This document shows positions 8,335 to 17,341 of a DNA stretch of 64,000 bases, one piece after another (positions within the stretch are counted from its first letter, which is position 1; every line of letters begins with the position of its first letter). The notes under the pieces are model-generated. The model did not search any database, was not told the origin of the DNA, and was given only the letters and a program-made list of their open reading frames with translations. The position numbers were made by a program, and so were the translations under genes. This DNA is from Alkalimarinus coralli (lineage in GTDB: Bacteria > Pseudomonadota > Gammaproteobacteria > Pseudomonadales > Oleiphilaceae). The stretch spans positions 3,536,001 through 3,600,000 of the forward strand of contig NZ_CP096016.1 of the NCBI RefSeq assembly GCF_023650515.1, in the 5' to 3' direction.

Positions 8335-9363
8335 CTACTCAAGCAAAAACCTGAACAAAAAAAGCTGAGTCGAAGCAATGGCTTCCCCGTCTCGCATCGC
8401 GGGTACAAAACGCTCATGCTCGACGAACCTTAAAACGGAGTTATCCAGCAATGAGTAGCCACTACTTTCAATGACTTCAACATGGTTAACATGTCCGCTC
8501 TTATCGACCGACAGGCTGACCTTCACCCTTCCCTGCTGGTTACGCATAATCGCCCTGCGCGGATATTTCGGACTGTTATTAGACAACGGTTGCGCCCTTG
8601 CCAAAGTCCCTTTCTGCTTTGTTTCAACATCCACCAGTGAGTCCGCGGGCGGGGGATCAGGTTTGTTTTCAACTGCACCTGCATCCGAGGCCTGTGCTTT
8701 TATATCTTCTATAGGTTCATTGCCTGACTGAGTGCGGCTACCAACAACCGCTTCTGCTTTCGGGCTCTCAACTTCGTTGTTGTTAGGTTCTACAAAAGGA
8801 TGAGGTGTGTTAATTGGCAACACCTTGCGACTCTTAACCGGGACGCTTTTGGGACGAGAAAATGTTGCCTGTGACGTTGTGTGCTCGCGATGGCTTAAGA
8901 CGGGGCCAGGCTCGGTATGAGTAAGGGCAGCAGCACCATCCGTCGCTGACGGTAAAGGCAAGGCCTCGGCCTGCGCTATCTTTGGACTGGCCACTATCTT
9001 TGGACTGGCCACTATCTTTGGACTGGCCACTATCTTTGGACTGGCCATCTCCGGCGCCCGATTCGGCCCCGTTTTCGCCAGTTTCAACGATACCGTCTGG
9101 TGGCCCTCTGGCAAGCGAAGCTGTATCGATTGATGATACACGCTCCAGAACACCAATAGTAAGGCATGGAGCAATACGGCGAATAAAACCGAAACTGCAT
9201 AGCGGCTCAACCGCTTCGGTACGCTAAAGCCACTATTATGAGTAAGTCGCTCCGACTTATCCGTATTATTTCGCCATGGACGAAACGCACCACTCTCCAG
9301 ATAAGCAAAAGCACGCATTAAAGGGGCACGTGCGGCCAAGATGCATTGCTTCAAAAGAGACAT
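8335..9363 (-). CDS. tonB: TonB energy-transducing protein
   Basis: Couples the proton gradient of the inner membrane to outer-membrane receptors such as BtuB. The protein has a basic N-terminal stretch, a single membrane helix (about residues 56-76), a long proline/serine/lysine-rich periplasmic linker with four tandem ASPKIV repeats, and a C-terminal TonB domain: YPRRAIMRNQQGRVKVSLSV, then VIESSGYSLLDNSVLRFV and RFVPAMRDG. I used ATG 9363; the frame is also open from a TTG at 9375, and neither has a clear ribosome-binding site. A cobalamin riboswitch and a good promoter lie upstream, so this TonB is probably dedicated to B12 import. No exbB or exbD is next to it. Confidence 0.9.
   Translation of the reverse strand: MSLLKQCILAARAPLMRAFAYLESGAFRPWRNNTDKSERLTHNSGFSVPKRLSRYAVSVLFAVLLHALLLVFWSVYHQSIQLRLPEGHQTVSLKLAKTGPNRAPEMASPKIVASPKIVASPKIVASPKIAQAEALPLPSATDGAAALTHTEPGPVLSHREHTTSQATFSRPKSVPVKSRKVLPINTPHPFVEPNNNEVESPKAEAVVGSRTQSGNEPIEDIKAQASDAGAVENKPDPPPADSLVDVETKQKGTLARAQPLSNNSPKYPRRAIMRNQQGRVKVSLSVDKSGHVNHVEVIESSGYSLLDNSVLRFVEHERFVPAMRDGEAIASTQLFLFRFLLE
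8977..9048. repeat. Four 18-bp tandem repeats inside tonB
   Basis: Four head-to-tail copies of TATCTTTGGACTGGCCAC (the last ends AT) encode four ASPKIV units in the periplasmic linker. The units are nearly identical at DNA level, which suggests recent expansion by slippage. Confidence 0.95.
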
Positions 9364-9419
9364 TGGTTCAACCAAGCCAAAGAGATCACAGTTCCATCCT
9401 CGTGGAGTTGTGCGGTGTC

Positions 9420-9525
9420 TATCGCGTGAATACAGAGGTCTGACTTACCGTTCACATAAACGGCTCACAGTGGCGGGACCGTACCGGATTTTCACCGGTT
9501 TCCCTGTAGGTAAATTTGCAAGACG
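9420..9525 (-). promoter_or_regulatory. Cobalamin riboswitch upstream of tonB (minus strand)
   Basis: Read on the minus strand, 9505 to 9461 gives GGGAAACCGGTG, then AAAATCCGGTACGG, then TCCCGCCACTGTGAGCCG, which is the conserved cobalamin riboswitch core. A B12-box-like AAGTCAGACCTCTG follows at 9446-9433. It lies between the predicted promoter and tonB, so tonB should be repressed by B12 together with btuB. The rest of the 366-bp gap up to 9741 has no other gene that I can support. Confidence 0.88.
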
Positions 9526-9527
9526 GG

Positions 9528-9556
9528 ATTATAGGCGGTGGATATACGAAGGGCAA
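9528..9556 (-). promoter_or_regulatory. Sigma70-type promoter for the tonB riboswitch transcript
   Basis: On the minus strand a -35 TTGCCC (9556-9551) is followed by a 17-base spacer and a perfect -10 TATAAT (9533-9528). The predicted start, near 9521, is just ahead of the riboswitch core. Confidence 0.7.
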
Positions 9557-9741
9557 TCCAACAAACCATACCCGTGCACATAAGAACAATATGTTATTCG
9601 TGCGAACGAACGAGCCATTTGTGAACGATTGCAAAATCCGGCTGATTTGCCAGTTACACTCCGTTACTTTTTGAAACTTTGTGCGATAATTAAAAACATA
9701 AGAACCCAACGTTTTATCTATTATCGTGTGAGGACGCAGCC

Positions 9742-10149
9742 ATGAAAGCAGATACGTTTTTTAGAGCCGCATCAACTAAACAATCCACTAAAACAACCAT
9801 GCTGTTAAGTACACTATTGGTTAGTACTCTCACCTTAAGCACGCCGTCATTGGCTGATGATGTAGAGAAACTACTAAGCAACGCCTACCCTGCTGAGGCG
9901 GCTATTTCTTTTATCAAACACGCAAGCGTCATACAGCCATCCGCTGATGATGAAGGCTCTGAGAAATTTATGGTGTTGGACTTTAAAATAGATCGTGAGG
10001 TATTGGTTGAACGGCAGCTTCAGGCAAGCATTCACTCGATATGTAATACCGTTCTCACCGACTACTCGCTAATCGAGCAGCTATCAAATAATGGCTACGA
10101 TATGATTTCAGTATCATTTGATGCAAATGACCAATATGACTGTCTGTAA
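9742..10149 (+). CDS. Small secreted protein of unknown function
   Basis: The 135-aa product has an N-terminal signal peptide: a basic start with several Lys/Thr, a hydrophobic stretch LLSTLLVSTLTL and a likely cleavage after TPSLA, before DDVEKLL. The mature part is about 97 residues, acidic, with two cysteines (in SICNTV and as YDCL at the very end) that could form a disulfide. A GAGGA ribosome-binding site at 9731-9735 supports the ATG at 9742. The gene stands alone, divergent from tonB and convergent with the sensor kinase. I do not recognise a family. Confidence 0.7.
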   Translation: MKADTFFRAASTKQSTKTTMLLSTLLVSTLTLSTPSLADDVEKLLSNAYPAEAAISFIKHASVIQPSADDEGSEKFMVLDFKIDREVLVERQLQASIHSICNTVLTDYSLIEQLSNNGYDMISVSFDANDQYDCL

Positions 10150-10196
10150 CGGGCACCCGGCAGCCACTCACTGAATAGTAGGATAACAGCGGCTCG

Positions 10197-12911
10197 CTAA
10201 TCAGCCACTCGCTCTTCAAAGCTCTCTAACAGGCGTTGCACTTCATCCAAGTCAAAAGCGTCGGTAGCCGCCTTCAGGTCTGCTGCAAACCGTTCAAGAT
10301 TTGTTAGCCCCGCATCAATAGACGCCGAGTGTAATTCGTCAGCAAATAAACTTACTGCGGCAATATCTCCACTTCCGTTAACACGTTCCCACTGAGCAAT
10401 GAACTGTTCCCGAATGGTTCGTCTCACATCCCGGTCATACGAAAGCGGTAAGTTCTCCTGCCGCCCTGACCTATTTTGACCGTTTGTAATATCGGCACCT
10501 TTAGAGCGGCTATCTTCAGCTTTTATATCGGCGTCCGGCGCCTCCCCACCAAGGTGCTCATTGCTGTCATTGAGCACCTCATGAGAAAGGAATGCGGCAA
10601 TCCCCGAATACAGCTCACTGCCGCTTACCGGCTTTTTAAGGTAGCCATCAAACCCAGCATCCTGAATTTTTTTCTCATCTTTGCTCATAACCGATGCGGT
10701 TAGGGCAACCACGGGAATATCACGGGTCGCTGCGGCGTGCTTGAGTTTAGTTGTCGCTTCGTAGCCATCCATTACCGGCATTCGGATATCCATTAAAATC
10801 AGGTCAGGCATCCATTGCTGGGCAATGCTAATAGCTTGCTCGCCATTTTCCGCTTGCTTAACTTCAACAGGGGTCTTTTCCAGCAGGTCTATTACCAGCT
10901 GACGATTCAGTTCAATGTCGTCTGCCACAAGAATCTTAGCCGGTTTAAATCGATACCTGGATATATCAGGCGAACCTGCATCCACTAACTGGCTAGCGGC
11001 AGCGATATCTACATCGTAAATTTTAACCGTAAAGCATGACCCTTTGTCCACTTCGCTTTTGAGCGACAACTCTCCGCCCATCATTTCAACCAGCTTTTTA
11101 CTAATCGCCAGCCCAAGGCCAGTGCCGCCATAATCTCGGGTGCTCTGCCCCGCTTGCTGTTCAAACGCTTTGAATATTCTCTCCTGCTGGTCATGTGGAA
11201 TGCCGATGCCGGTATCTTCCACATCTATTGTCAGGGTGACCTTGCCAGCCTCTTGAGAGCGCTCAGCGCTGGCCCGCACACAAATTTTACCCTGATGAGT
11301 AAACTTGATGGCATTGCCAACCAGATTAAAAAGCACCTGCCGCAACCGGGTTTCATCCAACATCACGGCACGGGGAATACTCTCTGATAATTCAAGCGAA
11401 AACTGTAACTGCTTACTGTCTATTTTCGCAGCAAATATTTTCTGAAGCTCGCTAAATAATGGCTGCAACGTAATCGGGCGGAGTTCAATATGGAGCTTGC
11501 CGGCTTCAACTTTTGACAGGTCAAGAATATCATTGATCAAAGTGAGCAGTGCCTTACTGCCTGTTCTGATGGATTCCAGATAACTTTTCTGCTTTGGATC
11601 TTTAACCGCTGAAGCTAACAGTTCGGTGTACCCCATAACAGCATTCATAGGCGTGCGTATTTCATGTGACATATTGGCGAGAAAGATGCTCTTTGCCTGG
11701 TTGGCCTCATCCGCTTTTCGCGCCATCAACTCGGCCTCATAAGACGCTTTTCTCAGTTGCTCCTCACTGGTTCTCAGTGCCTGCTCCGATTTAATCCGGT
11801 CACTCACTTCTTTTGAAAGCTTACGGTTCCAATACCAGAAAATACCGATAACAAAAAACGAGATGAGCCCGATGCGGCGCACTATCCGATAATCGACCTG
11901 CACTTCCATATCTTTGAATATCCACTCTTTGTAGATATCATCCAGCTCCTGTTGAGGAATACTGGCAATGGCCTTATTGATAATAGGAACCAGCTCGGGA
12001 TAATCAGCATTAATCCCAACCCGCAGGTCATAGACATAAGGGGTAATGCTGGTTAGGCGGACATTAAAAAGCCCTAACTTTTTAATTAAGTGGCTAACCG
12101 AAGGAATATTACTTACAAACACATCCAGGTCGCCATCAGAAAGCGCCTGAAGGCCTTCTGATACATTGTTAACAACCTGTATGTTTAGGTCAGGATGGTT
12201 GATAATCAGATAGTCGTAAGACGCATACCCCTTGACGACCCCCACACGCTCATCATCCAGCTCACGAAGGTCTGTCACAAACCCTAGCCCTTCCCTGATC
12301 ACCAATACGATGGGGAAAGAGAAGTAGGGCTCCGAAAACAGCATGTAGTCTTCACGTTGTGGTGTTTTCGCAATCGCCGTTATTCCAGCGATTTCACGGT
12401 CTATCAGGCTTTCCAGCGTCTCATTCCAGGTATCCTTGTGATTAATGTCAAACTCGTAATCCAGACGCTCTTCAATGAGCTGAATGACATCTTTAACCAT
12501 TCCAGCATAATTGCCTTCATGGTCGATAAACTCAAATGGGGGCCAGGAAATATCACCGGATAACTCCAGCTTGGGGTGGTTTTGCAGCCATGCCCGCTCA
12601 TCGAGCGTTAACAAGCCATCAGTCAGCGCTTGAATAACCTCAAGTGGCGCACGCTCAAGAGTGCGAATATCTTCATCGAGAACCCCTTCCCCTCCCTGAA
12701 TTCCCACATCAAGCGGGACTATACTCTGGGCTTGATCCTGAGTCTGGGGAACATTATCAATGATTATTTCATCGCCTTCCTTTTCAGCCTCTTCGGAGTA
12801 CACAGAACGGGGAAAGCAAACAAATACCGTAATGGGAAGTAATAACAACCAATGGCGGAGCATGGGCCGATGAAAGGGCAGATTAAAGAGTCGTTGCAGT
12901 TGCTTTAACAC
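10197..12911 (-). CDS. BvgS-like hybrid sensor histidine kinase
   Basis: A membrane sensor with a signal peptide (to about residue 39), one periplasmic solute-binding-like domain of the SBP_bac_3 type (about 105-330), one membrane helix (about 343-360), a HisKA domain with H416 in MSHEIRTPMNAV, an HATPase domain (NLVGNAIKF, DTGIGIP, GGTGLGLAI) and a receiver domain with phospho-acceptor D708 in LILMDIRMP. The last 120 residues include a region that looks like a histidine phosphotransfer helix bundle, but the residue where the active histidine should be is Asp (ADELHSAS). The start is GTG at 12911; an ATG at 12863 would remove 16 residues. The ligand is unknown; related domains bind amino acids or other small molecules. 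It is followed 27 bases upstream on the same strand by a diguanylate cyclase. Confidence 0.88.
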   Translation of the reverse strand: MLKQLQRLFNLPFHRPMLRHWLLLLPITVFVCFPRSVYSEEAEKEGDEIIIDNVPQTQDQAQSIVPLDVGIQGGEGVLDEDIRTLERAPLEVIQALTDGLLTLDERAWLQNHPKLELSGDISWPPFEFIDHEGNYAGMVKDVIQLIEERLDYEFDINHKDTWNETLESLIDREIAGITAIAKTPQREDYMLFSEPYFSFPIVLVIREGLGFVTDLRELDDERVGVVKGYASYDYLIINHPDLNIQVVNNVSEGLQALSDGDLDVFVSNIPSVSHLIKKLGLFNVRLTSITPYVYDLRVGINADYPELVPIINKAIASIPQQELDDIYKEWIFKDMEVQVDYRIVRRIGLISFFVIGIFWYWNRKLSKEVSDRIKSEQALRTSEEQLRKASYEAELMARKADEANQAKSIFLANMSHEIRTPMNAVMGYTELLASAVKDPKQKSYLESIRTGSKALLTLINDILDLSKVEAGKLHIELRPITLQPLFSELQKIFAAKIDSKQLQFSLELSESIPRAVMLDETRLRQVLFNLVGNAIKFTHQGKICVRASAERSQEAGKVTLTIDVEDTGIGIPHDQQERIFKAFEQQAGQSTRDYGGTGLGLAISKKLVEMMGGELSLKSEVDKGSCFTVKIYDVDIAAASQLVDAGSPDISRYRFKPAKILVADDIELNRQLVIDLLEKTPVEVKQAENGEQAISIAQQWMPDLILMDIRMPVMDGYEATTKLKHAAATRDIPVVALTASVMSKDEKKIQDAGFDGYLKKPVSGSELYSGIAAFLSHEVLNDSNEHLGGEAPDADIKAEDSRSKGADITNGQNRSGRQENLPLSYDRDVRRTIREQFIAQWERVNGSGDIAAVSLFADELHSASIDAGLTNLERFAADLKAATDAFDLDEVQRLLESFEERVAD

Positions 12912-12938
12912 GGCCTCGCAACCCTGCCTTTTACTATC

Positions 12939-14681
12939 CTAACGATCACTTGCAGCAACCTCTACCCGGTTTCTGCCATTTTCTTTAGCCTTGTATAACG
13001 CTTTATCAGCCAACTCGAAAACTTCTTCGGGTGTTTCTTTATCCTGGAACGGGGCCACACCAAACGACATGGTTATCTGAACGCGCTCATCACGAAAGTG
13101 AAAGGGTAGCCTCGAGATCATATCCCGGGTTTTTTCCATTACCGGAATCGCATCTTTCAGGCTCGTTTCCGGCATGATAATAACGAACTCTTCTCCGCCA
13201 TAGCGGGCTACAAAGTCTGTTTTACGAATTCGGTTAGAGAGTTCTTTGGCAATAATCTGGATAACTTTGTCGCCAGCAAGGTGACCATAGTCATCATTGA
13301 CCCGCTTAAAAAAGTCAATATCAGCAACAACAATAACCGCCGGCTGGTGGTATCGCTGCCAACGTTCAAACTCCATCAGCATCCTTTCTTCGTAGGCCTC
13401 ACGGTTGGCTAACCCCGTTAGCACATCGGTTAATGCCTTGGCTCTTTCTACTTTTAATCGCTCTCTGATTTCTCCCGCTTCACTTTCCATTGACTCCAAG
13501 CGCTGCTGTAACTCTTGCATCTGCTTGTTCATCTCTTGAATACGAGTGTCTTCAATCGCAACAAAGTCATCCATTGAGGCAATAATGGTCTCGATATGAG
13601 AAGTCACTGAGACTTTCAGATGATCAATATCGTTCGCGTCTCGCACCTCTTGAGTAATCGTGTTGACCTGATCACGAACCCGTTTATCCAAAGCGCTGCT
13701 CGACCCGTGCCAGTCAATCTGCTGCGATTGGCTCTCCGCTAAATAACTTTGCAGTTTCTCTAGGCGAACGTCCAGGTTCTGCAAAAATATCTCAAAGTCT
13801 TTTTGACCTTTGCCCACCGCAGAAATAACCAAATTGGCCACATCATCAATTGTTGGCCCTAACTCGTACCAGTTTAAGCCAGTGCTAATGGTCGTTTGAA
13901 TTTTTTCCGCAATAGGTTGGGCGTTTGGCGGGATACTCAACTGTACAATCAGGTTATTTAGCACTGAGCTAATATGCCCCGATATAGCAGAGAAGCCAGG
14001 CATAAACTCCCCCTCTACACTTTGCGAGGTAATATCAAGCTCGGTGGAATCTGATGCCTCGAAGTGATCACTCGTTTCGCTTGGCGTACGCTCATTTAAT
14101 GCCGCTGAGTTACCCGAGGCTTGTCCGGCTGAGGCCCGGGAACCAAACAGGCGTCCCAGTAAGCCATTTTTGTCCTCTTTGCCTAACAACTCAAATTGCC
14201 TTTTAAGCGCATTTTCCTGCAACTGGGCATACTGCATCAAAAGGTTCGGGTAGTCTCGCAGCCCGCTCTTTTTTGACTTAACTTCTTTCGAGAACTGCTT
14301 AAGCTGCTTTTTCTGCTTGCGCTCCAGATCCAGCCCCAACAGCTGATCCACCAGGCTTTCAAGAGAGTCGAGAACTTTGCCTGTGCGCTCTGATTTCTGG
14401 CCGTCCAGTGCAAGCACAGCGGCTTCAATTTTTTCCAGCCGACTCGCCAATTCAGAACGGCTGGCAGAGCCTTTTCTTAATTGGTCGCACAAAGAACCAA
14501 GCTCTTTATCTAACGCTTCATTCAAGCCATCTGCAGCCAAGCTGACTCGAACCAGCATACGCTGCAACAGATCGATATGATCTTCGAATTTTTTTTCTTG
14601 TTGATCAAGCTCTTCTGCTTGTGCAAAGCACTTATCTTTCCATCGCTTAAGATCATCTTTGGCCGATTTTGAACCTGACAT
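12939..14681 (-). CDS. Cytoplasmic coiled-coil diguanylate cyclase, resembling DgcP
   Basis: Makes cyclic-di-GMP. The N-terminal 390 residues are soluble, charged and mostly helical, with coiled-coil stretches (for example QMQELQQRLESMESEAGEIR) and no membrane segment. The C-terminal GGDEF domain has GGEEF at 495-499 and an intact inhibitory RKTD site five residues before it, so product inhibition is expected. The overall layout resembles Pseudomonas DgcP, a cyclase placed at the cell pole through FimV; that match is by recollection of architecture and is not certain. It lies just upstream (on the same strand) of the BvgS-like kinase, 27 bases away, so the two are probably cotranscribed. Confidence 0.87.
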   Translation of the reverse strand: MSGSKSAKDDLKRWKDKCFAQAEELDQQEKKFEDHIDLLQRMLVRVSLAADGLNEALDKELGSLCDQLRKGSASRSELASRLEKIEAAVLALDGQKSERTGKVLDSLESLVDQLLGLDLERKQKKQLKQFSKEVKSKKSGLRDYPNLLMQYAQLQENALKRQFELLGKEDKNGLLGRLFGSRASAGQASGNSAALNERTPSETSDHFEASDSTELDITSQSVEGEFMPGFSAISGHISSVLNNLIVQLSIPPNAQPIAEKIQTTISTGLNWYELGPTIDDVANLVISAVGKGQKDFEIFLQNLDVRLEKLQSYLAESQSQQIDWHGSSSALDKRVRDQVNTITQEVRDANDIDHLKVSVTSHIETIIASMDDFVAIEDTRIQEMNKQMQELQQRLESMESEAGEIRERLKVERAKALTDVLTGLANREAYEERMLMEFERWQRYHQPAVIVVADIDFFKRVNDDYGHLAGDKVIQIIAKELSNRIRKTDFVARYGGEEFVIIMPETSLKDAIPVMEKTRDMISRLPFHFRDERVQITMSFGVAPFQDKETPEEVFELADKALYKAKENGRNRVEVAASDR

Positions 14682-14741
14682 TAGCGCCTAATCCCGTTTT
14701 ATTGTTCTTTATTTAAGATTACTTATCCGTTCAAGTATAGC

Positions 14742-15452
14742 CTATTTAAACTGGCTGTTTTCAATCTGGCTGATCAATTTTGGTATTTCACTCAGACAGT
14801 TAGCGACTTCTGTCGGTTCAGCCTCCCCCTGCCACCCTGATGCATCAAAATCAACCCAGATAGTATGCAGCCCGACATCTTGAGCACCTTTAATGTCATG
14901 CTCTGGATGATCACCAATATGTACCACCTGACTAGCATCCACCTTGGCCTTTTCCAATGCAAGCAAAAACATCGTTGGATCAGGTTTTTGCCTACCAATA
15001 TCGTCTGCGGATAACGCAAAATCAAAATAGTGATCTAACCCAATAATAGCAACATCCGCATTCCCGTTCGTCAGCGCAGCCAATTTATACCGCTGACTCA
15101 AACTTTCCAGCACATGTTGGGCATGCTCAAAAAGTGTGACCCGTTGTCGGGCTTTATGGAACACACTAAATGCTTGACCAGCTAACGCCTCGGCCTCTTT
15201 CCCCCCATAACCAACCTCATAAAGCGCTCTTTTTAGCGCTTCCAGGCGCAATGCGCTGACTCGGTGTATTAATTCAGGGTTTTCATTCGCGACAGCCGTT
15301 TTGTGATCACGCATGGTGTCGATGCTATAACGAGAGGCCAGCTCTGGGCAGTTGTCTTGCAGCCACGCGTAAAGTGCCTGCTCGGCCTTAACCAGTACAG
15401 GGTTGGCATCCCACAGCGTGTTATCCAGGTCAAAAGTAATCAGCTTAATCAT
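14742..15452 (-). CDS. HAD-family phosphatase (YigB/YjjG-like)
   Basis: A soluble phosphohydrolase of the haloacid dehalogenase superfamily. Motif I is FDLDNTLWD at residues 6-14, motif II is ALTNGN, the lysine motif is RQKPDPTMF and motif IV is HIGDHPEHDIKGA. A four-helix cap follows motif I (subfamily IA). In many gammaproteobacteria a gene of this type, yigB, ends the dapF-DUF484-xerC-yigB run, and here it follows DUF484 with xerC absent. YigB acts on FMN and a riboflavin intermediate, so that is the likeliest role, but HAD specificity cannot be read from the motifs. Confidence 0.85.
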   Translation of the reverse strand: MIKLITFDLDNTLWDANPVLVKAEQALYAWLQDNCPELASRYSIDTMRDHKTAVANENPELIHRVSALRLEALKRALYEVGYGGKEAEALAGQAFSVFHKARQRVTLFEHAQHVLESLSQRYKLAALTNGNADVAIIGLDHYFDFALSADDIGRQKPDPTMFLLALEKAKVDASQVVHIGDHPEHDIKGAQDVGLHTIWVDFDASGWQGEAEPTEVANCLSEIPKLISQIENSQFK

Positions 15453-15568
15453 ATGACGGTCTGCCGCTCTAGAGAGAGGTTAAATGAAGGATAACCGTTA
15501 CGCTTCCATAATGAGTATAACGCGGTTTAAATAGGGAAAAGAACCAATAAAAGAGGCAGACAGGGGAG

Positions 15569-15633
15569 TTAACCCCTTTCTGACTCAGGACACGCTCTAA
15601 TCAATCGCGCTGATGAAGGCCAGAAAGGGTTAA
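15569..15633. repeat. Inverted repeat in the gap where xerC usually lies
   Basis: TTAACCCCTTTCTG at 15569-15582 is matched in inverse orientation by CAGAAAGGGTTAA at 15621-15633, with one extra C in the left arm and a 38-base spacer. It lies in the 194-bp gap between DUF484 and the HAD gene. It could be a terminator-like hairpin or the footprint of a small repeat element. Confidence 0.7.
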
Positions 15634-15646
15634 ACAGAACAACCGA

Positions 15647-16390
15647 TCAATCCAGAAGTGACGCCACGCTCTCTGATTTCGGGTTAGTCCTTTCGCGTTG
15701 CAGCAAAGGCGGCAACAAGCGGCTTAGCGTGTCACTAATATAGGATAGGAATAACGACCCCATACCGCTTTCAAAGTAATCCTGGCCTTTGCTGCCAAGA
15801 CTGAACATTCCCAGCGTTTCAGTACTGCGTAACGGGATAACCGCCGCGGACGCTACTTCTGAGTTTGCATCAGGAAACAGACACTGTAACTGGTCATCAG
15901 TGAACCGGCCACACACTGCGCGCTTGCTTTCTGTAAGCGTGCCCAGCACTTTTTCTGCTTCAAGCTGCGATACCATTTGAACATTGCTAACCGGATATTC
16001 AGTCCGCTCACCAAATAGCAGCATGCTACAGAACTCTAAACCAAAGTCATTCTTAACGCTGTCTTCGACCACAATCATGACTTCATCCAGGCTTTGAGCC
16101 TCTAGCAGATTCATCAATAACCGCTTACTTTTATCAAAAAACTGGTCATTCTGCTTGGCAATGTCAATAAGGTCGGCAAGTTCGCGCTGCAAATCGTCTC
16201 GTTGTTCGCGGAAAACATGAACCTGGCGCTCCGCCAGCGAAATGGCCTTACCGCTTTGGTGAGGTAACTTTATCTCATTAAGCAAGTATGCATGGTCGGT
16301 AAAAAAACCGGTATGTGTTCGAAGATAGTCAACAACCTGCTGCTCGGTGATCTCTTGTTGCCCCTCGGACGTTACTGCCTTATCTGTCAT
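15647..16390 (-). CDS. DUF484 family protein (YigA-like, GAF-fold)
   Basis: A 247-aa cytoplasmic protein of the DUF484 family. The N-terminal part has the family motif VVDYLRTHTGFFTDHAYLL, followed by a helix and coiled-coil (LAERQVHVFREQRDDLQREL) and a C-terminal GAF-like domain (LDEVMIVVEDSV to the end). The function is not established; the gene is a conserved neighbour of dapF. It begins 60 bases after dapF on the same strand and is probably cotranscribed with lptM, lysA and dapF. Confidence 0.9.
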   Translation of the reverse strand: MTDKAVTSEGQQEITEQQVVDYLRTHTGFFTDHAYLLNEIKLPHQSGKAISLAERQVHVFREQRDDLQRELADLIDIAKQNDQFFDKSKRLLMNLLEAQSLDEVMIVVEDSVKNDFGLEFCSMLLFGERTEYPVSNVQMVSQLEAEKVLGTLTESKRAVCGRFTDDQLQCLFPDANSEVASAAVIPLRSTETLGMFSLGSKGQDYFESGMGSLFLSYISDTLSRLLPPLLQRERTNPKSESVASLLD

Positions 16391-16450
16391 TGAAACTGGA
16401 CTCCAAAACCATTACTTTTTAATTATTATCTATAGACTGAAAACACTAAG

Positions 16451-17299
16451 CTAAACTCTAACCTGGCCTTCAAACACTTTAGTTGCCGGGCCTTTCATCA
16501 TCACATTATGACCTTCACCCAGCCACTCGATTTGCAGGTTTCCACCAGGTAGCTTTACTTCGACGCTGGTATCCAGCAACCCTCTAAGTTGGCCCGCAAC
16601 AACCGCTGCACAGGCTCCGGTTCCGCACGCCAGTGTTTCCCCTACGCCCCGCTCATAAACGCGCAAATGGACAAAGCGACGATGAATAATTTCCATAAAA
16701 CCAACATTCACTCTGTTCGGGAATCGCTCATGGCTTTCAAGCAAGGGGCCAAGCGTCTCCACTGGTGCCGTTTTGATATCATCAGTCAGCAGCACACAGT
16801 GGGGGTTGCCCATTGAGACAGCACTCACAATAACCGGCTCCTGGCTATCGATACCCGCGCCATTTACATTAATCGGGTACTCAGCAGAAACCTCATCGGC
16901 GATAAACGGTACCTCAGCAGGGGTTAAGATCGGTGCCCCCATATCAACTACAACACGCCCATCAGAAGTCACTTCAAGCTCTATAATGCCATTACAGGTT
17001 TCGACCCGAATGCGGTTTTTAGCGGTCAACTTATTGTCAATCACATAGCGCGCAAAGCAGCGTGCGCCATTTCCACACTGCTCAACTTCACTGCCATCCG
17101 CATTAAAAATACGGTAACGAAAATCAACGTCAGGCCGACCTGGCGGTTCAACCAACAGCAATTGATCAAAGCCAATTCCAAAGTGGCGATCAGAAAGCTT
17201 TTTCACCTGCTCAGCCCTCAGGTGGGCGTGTTGACTGATCATATCAACAACCATGAAGTCATTTCCGAGGCCGTGCATTTTAGTAAATTTAATTAACAT
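16451..17299 (-). CDS. dapF: Diaminopimelate epimerase
   Basis: Converts LL- to meso-diaminopimelate in the lysine and peptidoglycan pathway. The two catalytic cysteines are visible: one in [14 protein letters not shown] (about residues 72-85) and one in [14 protein letters not shown] (about 219-232). The start [19 protein letters not shown] is standard and the 282 aa length is typical. It lies between lysA, which supplies the next step (decarboxylation), and DUF484. Three 17-bp tandem repeats fill the gap to lysA. Confidence 0.98.
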   Translation of the reverse strand: MLIKFTKMHGLGNDFMVVDMISQHAHLRAEQVKKLSDRHFGIGFDQLLLVEPPGRPDVDFRYRIFNADGSEVEQCGNGARCFARYVIDNKLTAKNRIRVETCNGIIELEVTSDGRVVVDMGAPILTPAEVPFIADEVSAEYPINVNGAGIDSQEPVIVSAVSMGNPHCVLLTDDIKTAPVETLGPLLESHERFPNRVNVGFMEIIHRRFVHLRVYERGVGETLACGTGACAAVVAGQLRGLLDTSVEVKLPGGNLQIEWLGEGHNVMMKGPATKVFEGQVRV

Positions 17300-17341
17300 G
17301 ACTAAACCTTCTATTCATCCTTGAGGATGGCGACGTAAGTG

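Noticed and set aside
9452-9709. 85-codon frame on the minus strand upstream of tonB
   Set aside because: It covers the predicted promoter and riboswitch of tonB and looks unlike a protein.
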